DNA from: Symbiodinium natans
Lineage: Eukaryota; Sar; Dinophyceae; Suessiales; Symbiodiniaceae
Direction of reading: 5' to 3'
NCBI GenBank assembly: GCA_905221605.1
Contig: CAJNDS010002537.1
Coordinates: 311,787-375,786, forward strand
DNA length: 64,000 nt
Shown: positions 10,573 through 21,255 of the stretch, in pieces
Layout of the letters: the number at the start of each line of letters is the position of its first letter
Position numbering within the stretch: position 1 is the stretch's first letter
Notes under the pieces: model-generated
What the model was told of the DNA's origin: nothing
Databases searched by the model: none
What the model saw: only the letters and a program-made list of their open reading frames with translations
Program-made: the position numbers and the translations under genes

Positions 10573-11818
10573 GAGAGAAGACGGCCCGTCCATCTGCTGC
10601 ATAAGTCAGACGGGAATAATGGCCACAGGATGCCACATAGACAGCGCATTACTTAAAGAAGATGGTCCACTACACCGCGGGATCGTGTAGAAGCAGCAAG
10701 CAGAATGTGTTTCACCGGTCGATCCGTTGGATGGCGCGCGAACGTGAAACGGCTCTTTGTTTTCAAGCTTTCGCTGGTTCACGGCTTGCTTGATTGATGG
10801 GTTGGTCCATTGCCTTTTTGACTCGCTTGTGTCTGATGGGTTCTGCAGCAAGAGTTTCAGCAGAGCGACTGAGAGGTTGATGGTTGCCTGGGGGTGGTCG
10901 GCCCTTGCATGTTTGATGTTGGGTTTGGTTGAGCAAGTAGACTTGGTCAAAGCGAAATGTTAAAACTGTTTAAACATTATATTCATGATGATGCTGTTTC
11001 TGTCGTTGGTTTGGTTTGAAATCGGTTTGTTCCGGGCTTGTGAACTGACATCTGCTCGCATGCGCCAGCAAGCGCTGGATGGCTGCAAGCTGTCAGGGTT
11101 CGGGGTGCAAAGAACGCGGGTCGAGGGACGTCTCTTCGCATCGGTCATTTCCCCCAATGGTCCTAGAGTCCTAGAGTCCTAGAGTATGGCGCGATGACGA
11201 TCTGTTCCAGTCACGTGTTGGCGCGTGTTTCAAAAGTGGTCGCCGCCCTGCTCCTTCAAGAAGCCGCTTCACGCCGTAGATCGCCAGCTGTAGCTATAGC
11301 TGTCGCGCTAGATATAGCATAACTTTTCGCCATGGGCCGGTGTGCCACCTTGGCGCGCTTGGTGCCGGACCCAGTGCGGACTTCGGATTTCAGGCATAAT
11401 CGGACTAGGTTGACTCGTTGTAGACTTAGATTGAAGGCTAAGGTTTATGGTGGGCGCTCTGCTTTCCTTGCCCTCATGTGCGCTGCCGCATGATTTCTCC
11501 GACATCGTGTCAGGGGCCAGGGGCAAGTCACGGCGGGTCTTTCCGAGTCTTTCCTTTGCTTTTGAAGGCTACCACTTGGCATCCACTTGGCATTGGGGTT
11601 TCAGCACTTTGGAGAACTGTGCCGCTGCCGTGGGCGGAGCTTCTTTGCGTTTGGACGTCTAAGTCTGGAAGTGTCTGGAGTACGTTAAATAGGAAACAAA
11701 AGGGCTTGCCAAGTAATACGCGAGAAGGTCCATGCCACCCATCCCCCTAGCGACCCAAGCGCCATGTACAAATCTATAAGTCCCATAAGCCCTGTAAGCC
11801 CTCTGAATCCCAATGCCC
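10573..11818. other. Interval without a supported gene
   Basis: Several ORFs under 120 codons occur, but none has splice borders or composition that persuade me. The best is a + frame at about 11545-11661 (TLENCAAAVGGASLRLDV, then a stop), which is weak. Confidence 0.4.
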
Positions 11819-11880
11819 TAAACCCTAAACCCTAAACCCTAAACCTTAAACCCTAAACCCTAAACCCTAAACCCTTAAAT
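11819..11880 (-). repeat. CCCTAAA telomere-like array
   Basis: About eight units of CCCTAAA with one CTTAAA variant, on the + strand in C-rich orientation. Confidence 0.9.
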
Positions 11881-12002
11881 CCCTTAAACCCCCTCAAAAA
11901 AGGTGTTGCTGCTCAGCCTCATCCATGGCCGAGCAGCGCCTGACACTTGTCAGGCGTGCACCCCTGCCCTGGGGGGTCTTCAAAGAGACGGGGAGCCTAA
12001 AA

Positions 12003-12106
12003 GGGTACTTCCGAAAATAGGGTTTAGGGTTTAGGGTTTCTTTAAAAGGATTATATAGTATTTTGGGGTATATAAAGGGGTGGCCCTATTTTTGGAAACG
12101 CCCAAA
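12003..12106. repeat. Foldback element with internal TTTAGGG units
   Basis: The left end TACTTCCGAAAATAGGG is answered by CCCTATTTTTGGAAACGCCC at the right end. TTTAGGG units lie next to the left arm and an AT-rich middle contains TATATAGT. It resembles a small non-autonomous inverted-repeat element. Confidence 0.5.
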
Positions 12107-12392
12107 TGAAGTCACGAGCAAGCAGATGACCCCCTTGTCATCCACCAAGTCCAAATCCCAAATACCCAGCTTGCCCGAAGGGTTTAGGGTTTAGGGTTTA
12201 GCTTAGCCATTCCAGCCTCCGAAGATGCTCGGACATGTGACAATTGGACACACACACACACACACGCTCGTTCCAGTACCAAAAACTCATGTTTGAAAGC
12301 CCGCGGCCTTCCTGTGCTTGGCAGCCCAGCAACCATGTTACTGCAAAAGGGTACCCTTCTTTGGGGTTTAGTTCCTTTAGAAGGGATTCGTG

Positions 12393-12503
12393 AACCCTAA
12401 ACCCCAAACCCCAAACCCTAAACCCTAAACCCTAAAAAAGGGTTTAGGGTTTAGGGTTTAGGGTTTAGGGTTTAGGGTTTAGGGTTTAGGGTTTAGGGTT
12501 TAG
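12393..12503. repeat. Head-to-head CCCTAAA / TTTAGGG arrays
   Basis: About six C-rich units (two of them CCCCAAA) meet about nine TTTAGGG units directly at 12434-12440 with no spacer, giving a long inverted repeat. Confidence 0.9.
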
Positions 12504-12536
12504 GGGAGTAGCCCCCCCCCTTTATCTGGGTCTTAG

Positions 12537-12621
12537 GAATGTCGAGTTCCAAGCCGGGGCGGCAAAGCTCTACTTTGGGCACGACGTGACCTTAAAATTG
12601 GGGTCATATACCCTGACTACT
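12537..12621 (+). CDS. Candidate exon, beta-strand type
   Basis: Follows a C-rich tract and TCTTAG|G. Reads NVEFQAGAAKLYFGHDVTLK then LGSYTLTT, an alternating polar/hydrophobic pattern. A possible donor is ACTACT|GTAACC. The text resembles the beta-type exon at 61470-61556 (both have an xLxLG ending). Probably part of the gene that ends at 12979. Confidence 0.45.
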
Positions 12622-12858
12622 GTAACCCCTCTTAAGGTAGCATGAACCCTAAACCCTTTTCGGGGTTTGGTCCTCAGTCCTCAGGGTAACTTACAGGGCT
12701 AGGGTTAAGTCTAGGGTTTCGGCCGGGATGCAAGAAAAGAGCGTGTAGGGTAGCCCCCGGGTCCGGCAGCAATACCCTAAACATTCGGGGCCACCTTGTG
12801 ATAACCCCGAAATGGACCCCAAACCCTAAACCCCCAAACCCCCAACAACCCTATTCAG

Positions 12859-12979
12859 CCTCGACATGGTGACCCAAAATTCACAGAAGTTCGCGCAAAT
12901 GCTGCAGGAGCCCGACAAGCAAGTTCTCATGCAGCTGCGGAACGCCCGGCAAAAGGCTCGGCCGCGGTTGCCATATTAG
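12859..12979 (+). CDS. Candidate terminal exon with stop
   Basis: Begins after CTATTCAG. It reads LDMVTQNSQKFAQMLQEPDK then a basic helical tail to PRLPY and TAG at 12977-12979. CCC(T)AAA-type repeats lie just before it and TTTAGGG-type repeats just after. The amphipathic composition and natural stop make this one of the better exon calls. No homologue recognised. Confidence 0.5.
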
Positions 12980-12989
12980 GGTGGTAGGA

Positions 12990-13164
12990 GTTTAGAGTTT
13001 AGGGTTTAGGGTTTCGGGTTTGGGGTTCAGGGTTTAGGGTTTAGAGTTTAGGGTTTAGTGTTCCGATATGGGGCGCCTTGTTATTCCGATTCGCTATCTT
13101 GGGGCACACAGACTTGTGGGGTTCAGGGTTTGGGGTTTAGGGTTTTGGGGTTTAGGGTTTCATG
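12990..13164 (+). repeat. Degenerate TTTAGGG arrays
   Basis: Blocks of GGGTTTA mixed with GGGTTTGGGGTTC variants at 12990-13057 and 13118-13160. They flank a short phrase reading MGRLVIPIRYLGAHRLV (13068-13118) that could be a small exon. Confidence 0.75.
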
Positions 13165-13597
13165 GCCGGCATTTGGATTTCGTCATCCGCGTTCACCCCG
13201 TTCAGGTGCCTCTTCCGTGCTTGCGCGTCAGCACTGTAGCTAACCATAAGGTTCCGTTGATATGCGGTAGGTTTATGTATTTATGATTATATTTCTTGTT
13301 GTTGTATTCTTGTATTCTTAGGATTATCATCATTATCATTGCTGTTATTGCTATTCGTCTTAGTATTACAAGAGCACTAGTCTCGAGTGATCGGGCACTC
13401 GTCCAAGATAAGGATCCAGGCGCCCAAAAGGTGTGCGCACGGCAGCGCCCTCCCTGCTCTTTCTGACTCAGGGGGTAGGGGGGGTGAGGTGAGCTTAATA
13501 TTGCTACTACGAATATGTTGTACTACTTGAAGTAGTACGTGTCGGGAGCTACAGCAAGCTGCGCCCTTGGATTTGTTGCTGCAACCGTTCTCGGGTC

Positions 13598-13688
13598 CCC
13601 CGGCAGATGCCAAGAAGGTTGTCAAAGATGCTGCAAGAACGTACCATGGTTGTGCGACGACTGGTATCTTGTCCGGCTTTGTATTGTA
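13598..13688 (+). CDS. Candidate exon in a repeat-free stretch
   Basis: One frame reads ADAKKVVKDAARTYHGCATT then GILSGFVL and TAG. The other two frames are also open over much of it, so the frame choice is uncertain. The style matches the neighbouring exon at 13923-14024. Confidence 0.3.
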
Positions 13689-13922
13689 GGGCGGACCGTG
13701 GAAGCAACCCCGAGTTACAATTCTACCCACCTTCGATTTACAGAATTTCCCGGCTCGGCCCCTTTGGCAGTGCCGGCACGGAACGTGGGAGAATGTCGAC
13801 CGGAGAGTCCGGTGTGCTTTGCCGTGATGTTGTCCCGTGGTCGTTCCTAAATGTTTGTGTGGCTACACCGACCCCACCCCCTTTTTCTAAAAGTTTGTGT
13901 GGTTTAGGGGTGGTTGGGAGCT

Positions 13923-14024
13923 CGATCGTACAACGTCGACAAGCTCCGCCCGACATTGGCAAAGAAGACATTGGATGAAGCCAACAAACAGTATGGCATT
14001 GCGGGACAGTGCTGCCCCAGCTAG
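13923..14024 (+). CDS. Candidate terminal exon with stop
   Basis: Reads SYNVDKLRPTLAKKTLDEAN then KQYGIAGQCCPS and TAG at 14022-14024. Helix-rich with a Cys pair at the end. The exact 5' border is unclear: the frame stays open upstream for a short way. Confidence 0.4.
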   Translation, partial: RSYNVDKLRPTLAKKTLDEANKQYGIAGQCCPS

Positions 14025-14077
14025 AAGTCACCAGTATTGGGTGTTGATTGTACCTCTCGCACAATCCTGCATTCAGA

Positions 14078-14248
14078 ATGGGTTCAACGAAACGCGCCAT
14101 TCCATCCTACAGCCTTGCATGCAAGAAGTTTCTACGCCATCCCCCCCCCCCCCCGGCTGTCTTTTCTACAGTACGTTCTGTAGGTATCACCGCATTGAAC
14201 TTCGGCTCCGCCCGTGCTCGTTCCAAGGAAGGCCGCTCTGAACCCTAG
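14078..14248 (+). CDS. Small ORF interrupted by a poly-C run
   Basis: ATG at 14078 gives MGSTKRAIPSYSLACKKFL. A C-run at about 14142-14154 reads as prolines, then TVRSVGITALNFGSARARSK and a stop at 14246-14248. The C-run could instead be a polypyrimidine tract or a sequencing artefact, in which case two pieces are being joined wrongly. Confidence 0.3.
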   Translation: MGSTKRAIPSYSLACKKFLRHPPPPPAVFSTVRSVGITALNFGSARARSKEGRSEP

Positions 14249-14414
14249 ACTCCTTGCTTTCGGTGGGCGCTTAGAGCCAACTTGAACCCTTAACTCTGCT
14301 GAACCCTAAGCCCTGAACCCCGGAAAGAAGGCTACCAACAAGAATCAAAGAAGCACCCAAAAGGCCACAAACCCGAAACAACCCTCTTCAAGAATTCAAT
14401 TTCCCCTCTTTCAG

Positions 14415-14516
14415 AGGGCCTCCTCGACACATCGTCGACGTTTAAGCAGCTGCCGGTTCTCCAGCTCTTCTTCCCTTTCGGGAACCCGGTGGCGCCGACA
14501 GGCACGACTCCTTTTG
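14415..14516 (+). CDS. Candidate exon, well bordered
   Basis: Starts after CCCCTCTTTCAG, a good polypyrimidine-AG acceptor. Reads GLLDTSSTFKQLPVLQLFFP then FGNPVAPTGTTPF. Ends at CTTTTG|GTGGGT. CCCTAA-type repeats lie upstream (14243-14320) and GGGTTTA repeats immediately downstream (14527-14560), the same arrangement as at many exons here. Protein unknown. Confidence 0.55.
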
Positions 14517-15037
14517 GTGGGTTAGGATTTGGGGTTTAGGGTTTAGGGTTTAGGGTTTTTACGAGCACCTGGAACATGCCTTCACCTCTTTCGAAAGGTT
14601 CGGATGGGAACGCAAGCCTCGGATTTCTCTCTGAGTTCCCAGAGGGTAAGGTTCAGCGAGGGGCCTCAGTCCTACGCTTCTGGGGACCTAGAGTCTTTCG
14701 TTGCGGTCTTTCAGAACCACCCAAAAAGGCTCAGAAAGGACCCCTCATCAGGGAGAACCCTGACAGGGGCCCGGGGTCTAAGCCCTAAATCCCGTAATTT
14801 CCCTAAAAGCCCTAAATGAAATCCCTACATCTCCAAAACCCTAAATCGCCTGAACTCCCCAAATTCCTCATGAAGAATCGCAACTTCGTGAGGCGCTTGT
14901 CAGGCTTTAGGGTTTAGGGGGAGTTTCTTCCTTAGCCCAGACTCAACAAAAACTCTTGCAGAATGATCAGAACCTAAAAACAAGTAGGGCTTAGGGTTTA
15001 GGGCTTCCAGGCTGTCGGGTTGTCGTGGCTTCGTGAG

Positions 15038-15134
15038 GAAACTCTTCCGGCCCCACTTTGCCCAACGTCACAGAACAGTTCGAGTGCGTGGTGCCCATTC
15101 CGCCCGGTGCGACTTGGATTCTTTTACCGGCTCG
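15038..15134 (+). CDS. Candidate exon
   Basis: Of three open frames, the one reading NSSGPTLPNVTEQFECVVPI then PPGATWILLPA looks most like folded protein. The acceptor is CGTGAG|GA, the donor CTCG|GTGACT. The frame choice is by composition only. Confidence 0.4.
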
Positions 15135-15628
15135 GTGACTCAACAAAACGAGAGAAGCCCTAAACTTCTCGGGTGTCCTTTGAAGTGGGGGGAGGTGGGG
15201 GGGGGCCTCCCGTAAGGTCGCGGTTTTTTGAGCTCGGCATTTCCTCTTCTTTGGTGTGCTGGGCTGTGAAATTGTAGGGCAAAGCCGCGCCAGGGCGGGT
15301 GGCCACAGAAAGCACCTGAGTACCTTACATAGGTGAGTGGAAGAAGGCGCATGCCTGAAGGTTTGGGGCTTCTTCAACCCTACAGCCACAAACCCTTTAG
15401 GGTTTTGGGGTGAGGGGCCCGTAAAAGGGGGAGGGCCTTCTTTGTCTCATTTTCGGCATGCTTCGATGCATACACTGTTCTGGGTCTCGACTTGGTACCC
15501 TAACCCTAACCCCCCTTCCCCGGAAAAAAAACAGAGATGCAACGAGAAAAAAACCTCACCCTAAATCCCTGAACCTTGCGGTGCCAAGGAACACTGGTTC
15601 TTAGTAGGGAATGAGGGAGATTCGGGCC

Positions 15629-15714
15629 CTAAACCCTGAAGCCTAAACCCTAAACCCTAAACCCTAAACCCTAAACCCTAAACCCTAAACCCTAAACCCT
15701 AAACCCTAAACCCT
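15629..15714 (-). repeat. CCCTAAA array
   Basis: Eleven near-perfect CCCTAAA units, preceded by degenerate ones from 15500. Confidence 0.95.
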
Positions 15715-15787
15715 ATACAAACCCTTTAAGGGATGATGTGGCCCTCCTAGGCACCAGCCGAAAGGAAGCCTAAGGTGCCAAGATTGC

Positions 15788-15871
15788 AGGGTTTAGGGTT
15801 TAGGGTTTAGGGTTTAGGGTTTAGGGTTTAGGGTTTAGGGTTTAGGGTTTAGGGTTTAGGGTTTAGGGTTT
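15788..15871 (+). repeat. TTTAGGG array
   Basis: About twelve perfect GGTTTAG units. Only about 73 bases separate it from the opposite-orientation array at 15629-15714. The spacer contains a possible mini-exon (PKGSLRCQDC, about 15758-15788). Confidence 0.95.
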
Positions 15872-16182
15872 GTAGCCCCATGTTTGGCTCGCGGTTCAGG
15901 GCAGTGAGGTTGAGACTTCAAGGTACACTGGTAAAGTTTTATATGGGGGGTTCCGACCACAGGCGTGCCCTTTTTGGGGGGTCCCTTTAAGGGGATTCTA
16001 TTTGATTTGAATATTTAAAAGGGGTACGTCCTATTTGGAACTGCCCATATGTAGGGCTTCTAGGGTTTCGTAACTTCAGTGTCTCGGATTCACAGGGCAG
16101 AGGATGCGTTGTTGAGGAAATTTCGGGGCTTCTGCCCTGTCTAGCCGCCCCTACACCCCTAAACCCTTGGTGGCGAAATCAG

Positions 16183-16256
16183 AGCGACTCGAACTCCATA
16201 GGAAGTGGCTTGAAGAGCTCGCAAGTAACACCGAGGCTGAGACAGTTTTGTGGCGT
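16183..16256 (+). CDS. Candidate exon, charged helix
   Basis: After GCGAAATCAG. Reads RLELHRKWLEELASNTEAET then VLWR, followed by GTGAGA, a consensus-like donor. CCCTAAA-type bases precede it. Amphipathic helix; protein unknown. Confidence 0.5.
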
Positions 16257-16466
16257 GTGAGATGTTGAGGGCTTGGTTTGCTTGATGCAAAAATGCGGAT
16301 GCCACGGGCTTTTCGGAGTTTCAAGAAACCGACATGCGCCTCCAAGTCATCCCTGCGATGTGGCTGCACAAGAGAGAAAGAAAAGCTAGGACCTAGAGTA
16401 GAATCCTTATTTTTTGTGGGGGGGGGGGGCTTAGGTTCCCTGATGGCTTAGGCATCTTCCGACAAG

Positions 16467-16511
16467 TGGGTGCCATGCCTGAACATCGCCGAGCGCTTAC
16501 AGCTGCAGCAG
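16467..16511 (+). CDS. Candidate small exon
   Basis: 45 bases, phase 0 at both ends: CCGACAAG|WVPCLNIAERLQLQQ|GTCCTG. TTTAGGG units start six bases after the donor. Confidence 0.4.
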
Positions 16512-17002
16512 GTCCTGAGGGTTTAGGGTTTAGGGTTTAGGATTTAGAGTTTAGGATTTGGGGTTTAGGGTTGGGACGTTTGCTTTCTGCGTTCCTGGCA
16601 GGGAGATTGGGGGAAAGATGGCGTCCTAACAACTTCAGCCCTCGAAGGACATAAGGAGACCGATTCCCTAGGTCCTTATTACAAGCTTTAACTTCCAGGC
16701 GGTATGAACATCCCCCTGAGAGGGCAAAGGTAACTGGGGTTGGTAGACATACATTCGAAGGCTCGGTCTGAAGTCACTACACCCTTGGCCTCTCGGTGTT
16801 TTTCCTTGTAAGATCGCTCCCTGAAGCTCAGAGAGCCCTTGCTGAAAAAATCCAGCCAATGCTTACCTGGAGGCTTAGGCACTTTCCAACAATCCAGCCG
16901 ACTCAGGCGCCCCTCTACCACAAACCCCAAGAAGCCGCCGCCGCTTCAATCCCGTGCTCCTCAGTGAATCGTAGCGAAATATTCCTAAGAATCCTTTCTC
17001 CT

Positions 17003-17079
17003 AAACCCTAAACCCTAAACCCTAAACCCTAAACCCTAAACCCTAAACCCTAAACCCTAAACCCTAAACCCTAAACCCC
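17003..17079 (-). repeat. CCCTAAA array
   Basis: Eleven units, almost perfect. Confidence 0.95.
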
Positions 17080-17129
17080 TCTTGCTTCAGACCCTCTCAA
17101 GCCGTGTAACCCCCCGAAGCTTTTGAGAG

Positions 17130-17195
17130 GATGTCGCGGCCGCCTCCTCGAACGCCAGCCAGCCGAACCTGACGGAGTACCTTCAGTCAGGCAGG
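17130..17195 (+). CDS. Candidate exon between opposite telomere-like arrays
   Basis: CTTTTGAGAG|GAT starts a frame reading DVAAASSNASQPNLTEYLQS. The exon ends at GGCAGG, and the following GTTTAG both begins the TTTAGGG array and would be the 5' splice site. The upstream array is CCCTAAA. It is the clearest example of the array-exon-array arrangement. Confidence 0.45.
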
Positions 17196-17339
17196 GTTTA
17201 GGGTTTAGGGTTTAGGGTTTAGGGTTTAGGGTTTAGGGTTCAGGGTTCAGGGCTCAGGGCTCAGGGCTCAGGGCTCAGGGCTCAGGGCTCAGGGTTCAGG
17301 GTTCAGGGTTTAGGGTTTAGGGTTTAGGGTTTAGGGTTA
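17193..17339 (+). repeat. TTTAGGG array with GGGCTCA core
   Basis: Perfect TTTAGGG units at both ends enclose a block of about seven GGGCTCA/GGGTTCA units (17238-17310), a locally homogenised variant. Confidence 0.9.
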
Positions 17340-17429
17340 AGAAGAGCTCAAGGGAGCCCCAGATCGACCCTTGGAAGCTTCGAAAGCATCGGGAATCCCG
17401 GGTCTTGGGTTCTGGGTTTAGGGTTCGTA

Positions 17430-18100
17430 GACCTTAAACCCTGAAAACCCTGAAGGCTTTGGGCCGCCCCATTCCTAGAAGCCAAAGGCCCCAACCCCCA
17501 AAAGTTCGCATCGAGCCCCAAAACTTAAGGATTTTCAGAGGGACTTAACCCTAAAAACCCTAAAGTCTGGCTGGGGGCTCGCTACTAACCCTAAAATACT
17601 TTACGCCGGGTGGTTTGGGGTGGGTGTACCCCCAAGCGACGCGCGCATGGGAGTGGGCCCGTGAAAGTCAATCTAGAGGGCCCACGATGCGCGTTACCAA
17701 CGCTGCCACACCCTAAAACCCTAAACCCGGCTTGCGCTAGAAAACCCTAAATAGAAAAGGTGCATGGGGTTGATCAAAAAAAGAAGCCCGAAACCCAGGT
17801 GGCAAAATTGAGGGATTCCTTACTCCAATATGGTTACTGGGCGAACCAAGGCATGAACACTAAATGTAAACCCTAAACCCTAAACCCCCCGGATTAACCC
17901 CAAAACCCTAAAAAGCCTACCCCCCCCCCCCCCCAAAAAAAAGGAACAACAACCTATAACAAGTGGCAATATCGAGGAGGGTTTTCAGAGGGTTTGGGTT
18001 TTACAATTATAAGTGCAGTTGTAGTTGGTTAATAAGTACCATGTAAACCCTAAACCCTAAACCCTAAACCCTAAATCCTAAACCCTAAACCCTGAACCCC
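17430..18100 (-). repeat. Scattered CCCTAAA-type units
   Basis: Single or few units at about 17430, 17545, 17590, 17710, 17745, 17870 and 18045-18095, separated by unique sequence and a C-run at 17921-17934. No supported exon was found in this interval. Confidence 0.7.
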
Positions 18101-18125
18101 CACATAAGGTTTGGGTTTTGCCCAG

Positions 18126-18205
18126 CTCTTGGGATGCTGCGCCAGGTGCCTGGGATCCGGCGGGCAAGTGGGCCATCCCTATGGTTTCACGCCTTCAAGA
18201 ACAGG
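18126..18205 (+). CDS. Candidate exon, Trp-rich
   Basis: TTTTGCCCAG precedes a frame reading SWDAAPGAWDPAGKWAIPMV then SRLQEQ. The exon runs into G|GTTTAGGGTTTAGGG, so the array start again sits where the donor would be. CCCTAAA units lie at 18045-18095. Confidence 0.45.
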
Positions 18206-18392
18206 GTTTAGGGTTTAGGGTTTAGGGTTTAGGGTTTAGGGTTTAGGGTATTAGGGCTTGGTGTTGTAGGGTTTGGGGTGTAGGGTTTAGGAACTGGGGT
18301 TTGGGTTTGGGTTTGGGTTTGGGGGGTTTAGGGTTTTAGGGGTTTAGGGGTTTAGGGTTGAGGGTTGAGAGTTTAGGGTTTAGGGTTTAGGC
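18204..18392 (+). repeat. TTTAGGG array, degenerate in middle
   Basis: Perfect units at 18204-18248, variants (GGGTTTG, GGGGTTTA) to 18392. Confidence 0.9.
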
Positions 18393-18599
18393 GAAGAAAG
18401 GGAGCCCAACAACCTCTCAAGCAATCGGCCATCAACCTTTTTCAGAGGGGCCCTGAATGTTGAATTTAGGCATATTGTTGCATTCGAGGGTCAGGGGTTA
18501 GGGACATGGGCTTTAGGACTTCAGGGGTTCAGTGCTCAATGCAAAAAAAGGGCGGGGGGGGGTGGGAGTTTGCGGGTTTGGTGTTCAGGGGCTTGTGTC

Positions 18600-18782
18600 T
18601 CCCCGAAACCCGATTCTTTAAACCCCAAACCCCCAAACCCCAACCCTAAACCCCAAACCCTAAACCCCAAACCCTAAACCCCAAGGCCTAAACCCTAAAC
18701 CCCAAACCCTAAACCCCTAAACCCCAAACCCTAAACCCCTAAACCCCAAACCCTAACCCCCAAACCCTAAACCCCAAACTCT
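18600..18782 (-). repeat. CCCCAAA/CCCTAAA array
   Basis: Long C-rich-orientation array alternating CCCTAAA and CCCCAAA. Confidence 0.9.
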
Positions 18783-19143
18783 CCTGCATTTCGGCCTGTG
18801 GCTTCTGGACTTCCAGGGTTCAAGGCAAGCTTGGGGTTGAAGGTTTTTGCTCGTCAGGGTGCGGTAGCCCCCGTGGCAAATGTAAGCATGTACAAAAAAT
18901 CCTAATAAGAACAAGAATAATAACAACAAGAATAATAGTAAGAAGAAGAATCAGAATAATAATAACAAGAAGAAGAAGAAGAAAATACAATATTACTATT
19001 GTTTTGCTATTCCAGTATACGAATATCCTGATATACTTGGACAGCCATATCCAGAAATAAAAAATACCCATATATTATCAATCGATATGATCGTATAGTA
19101 GTATAATCTTAGAATAGTATGATAACTGTAGTCCTTGGCTGAG

Positions 19144-19200
19144 GATTTTTGGAACGACTTCCGCTGCAACTGCCCAAACTGCGCTGACGAAGAAGAGCCT
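19144..19200 (+). CDS. Cys-rich module, first half (copy 1)
   Basis: GGCTGAG|GAT starts a frame reading DFWNDFRCNCPNCADEEEP. It matches the module in copies 2-6 (consensus ND.xYCDCPxCxDE), which resembles the VNDDYCDCxDGSDE stretch of glucosidase II beta and LDL-receptor class A modules. In those families the acidic residues bind calcium. The second half lies at 20140. The 3' border is uncertain. A minus-strand ORF (19205-19426) lies downstream. Confidence 0.5.
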
Positions 19201-19508
19201 CTTGTCACAACCTGCAAGTCCAGAGAGTTCCCCAGGTCTTGAAATCCTGCGCGCTCGAGGCTCTTTCAGGCTTGGGTCTTCGGGAAGCTCCACCTAGTTT
19301 TTGGAGTTCCATTTTTTGTCGGAGCGTCTTGTGCCAAACGGCGATGTCCTCACTTCTGATGTAAGCTTCAGACGGTGGGCTGCCGACAGGCGCTCGCTCC
19401 CGGAGCTCCAGGTTGTGAGACATCATGGTAGACGCAGGAGTTTCTCACGCTGAGCCTTGAACCCTGCTTCGCCCCTAACCCTAGACCCCCTAAATCCTAA
19501 ACCCTGGA

Positions 19509-19766
19509 GTGCGACTTTCAATCAGCTACGTCGGTGGCAAGCAAAGTCGTCAATGCATTGCACTGCGAAGGCTGTTCACAGCCGTGGCATACGCCGTCCA
19601 GGGTAGCCTCCTGACGCTGGCGGATAACTTTACGGACTATGTCCTAGACTGTCTCTTGGCTTCGGTTTCGGCTTCTGGGCTTGGAAGGTGTCAATATCTC
19701 TTGGGGGTTGTCAGACAGCCCGTGGTGCATGTGTATGTATGTATATATACATATGTGTTAAGATAA
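19509..19766 (+). CDS. Candidate hydrophobic ORF
   Basis: Reads as protein to about 19730: SISYVGGKQSRQCIALRRLF then a hydrophobic stretch (LLTLADNFTDYVLDCLLASV). Lies inside the interval between the two halves of module copy 1, so it may be an unrelated exon or intron sequence. Beyond 19730 the frame runs into a microsatellite and is artefactual. Confidence 0.3.
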   Translation: MRLSISYVGGKQSRQCIALRRLFTAVAYAVQGSLLTLADNFTDYVLDCLLASVSASGLGRCQYLLGVVRQPVVHVYVCIYTYVLR

Positions 19767-19770
19767 TAAA

Positions 19771-19848
19771 TAGTATGTATGTATGTATGTATGTATGTAT
19801 GTATGTATGTATGTATGTATGTATGTATGTATGTATGTATGTATGTCG
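19771..19848 (+). repeat. TATG microsatellite
   Basis: About 19 units of GTAT. Confidence 0.95.
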
Positions 19849-20139
19849 ATTAACATATGTATACAACATATGCACGTATATAATATATACATATACAAAA
19901 GCCGTACCGGTTGAGCTCAAAAAGTTGAGGGGTTAGGGTGGCCCCCGCGGGAAAAAACCTGAAACCTAAACTCCAAATCCCGAACCCCAAACCTCAAAGC
20001 AGTTTGTACTTTAGGAGGCAACCAGCCCGCTGCGAAGCGGGCTTAGGGGTTAGAGACCAGTTGCAACAAAAGATCGCACGTGGGGCTTCGGTTCAGGGTT
20101 TTTTGGTCTCTTCTAAATCCCGGACATACATCATCCCAG

Positions 20140-20211
20140 GCACCTCTTGTGGCGGTTGCCCGTCACAAGACCAGTGTGGCGCCGTGGTGGATTGTCACTT
20201 GACACTATGCA
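20140..20211 (+). CDS. Cys-rich module, second half (copy 1)
   Basis: ACATCATCCCAG is a good acceptor. The frame reads TSCGGCPSQDQCGAVVDCHL. It aligns with copy 3 (ACGGCPNASAACGDYVECRR) by Cys spacing. Donor not clear. Confidence 0.5.
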
Positions 20212-21189
20212 CTTCGAAATGCGGACAAGTTTACCCAGTTGACCTAACCCCTCCCAAAATCTGGAAAAGTGAACCCCAGTATAGTTCCCAGTGCAAGCGT
20301 GGGTCATCTACAGAAGCCATTAAGGGGCCCTTTTGCCCTCTTTTTTTCGGGGAGGGTTCTTATGATGACAAGCCCCTTCCAGAGTGCAAGCCGTTCGTGT
20401 CGGCTTGATTGGAAGGCCTTCTTAGTTGCGCCCGCGTGAGCTGCCGAAGCCCTCGGCTTCAGGGAAAGGGGTGTTTAGGGTTTAGGGTTTAGGATTTAGG
20501 GTTTAGGGTTTAGGGTTACTTCGCTGTTGCCTAGCTTCGTGGAGAGATTTGCGAGGGTAGAAGCCACGCCCAAGATTCTGTGGGCGAGTTTCGGTGTGCA
20601 CCTTCGACCTTAGGGAACCTAGAGCTATTATACGATTATACTATTATACAATATATTTGTTTATTACTAAATTAGTATATGAATATACCAATATGCGAAT
20701 ATACTCATATACTAATGTATCAATATACACTAATGTACGAATACACTACTAGACGATTATACTCATCTACTTAAATCGCTTTTCTAGGTCTCCTTCTTGC
20801 TGCAAGGATTTGAATATGTAGAGTCTATGCCGCTATGGGGCGATGAGCTTCGAAGGTCATTTTCCGACAGTCCGTAGTCGGACAAGTGCGTTCAGTTTTG
20901 CGACACCAGCTCGCACAAGAAAGTCACAGGGTTTGGGGTTTGGGGTTTTGGGTTTGGGGTTTGGGGTTTAGGGTTTAGGGTTTAGGGTAGGGAGTGAGTC
21001 AGAGACGCTTTAGCTTGCTTTGCTTAGCTCGGTCTGCGGAGTGGAAGCCTGGTGACCGTACTGAGACATAATGTACAGTAGTTTCTGCCGAGTTGAAGCT
21101 TTAAGCACACAATGCACAATAGCGAGCGTCGGGACCCGAGAGCCAAAGCAAGCCGAAAACCCAGGCGACCCGGACGCCTTGGCGCTGAT

Positions 21190-21255
21190 TCCCTCCTGCG
21201 CGTTGAAACTCCAAGAGGATGGCTGGAACATCGCTGCTTGGGCACTTCAGTAGGC
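21190..21255 (+). CDS. Relic of LQQWLD-type terminal exon (copy 1)
   Basis: The bases around 21220-21250 (GGATGGCTGGAACATCGCTG) match the terminal exon at 32875-32928 at nucleotide level. The equivalent frame reads RGWLEHRCLGTSVGSSG without the expected stop. Probably degenerate. Confidence 0.3.

Noticed and set aside
10393-10649. Ser/Leu/Arg-rich ORFs over 10.4-10.6 kb
   Set aside because: Low-complexity translation of the GA microsatellite.
11819-11880. True chromosome end
   Set aside because: All telomere-like arrays are short, occur in both orientations and are internal to unique sequence. No terminal array is present.
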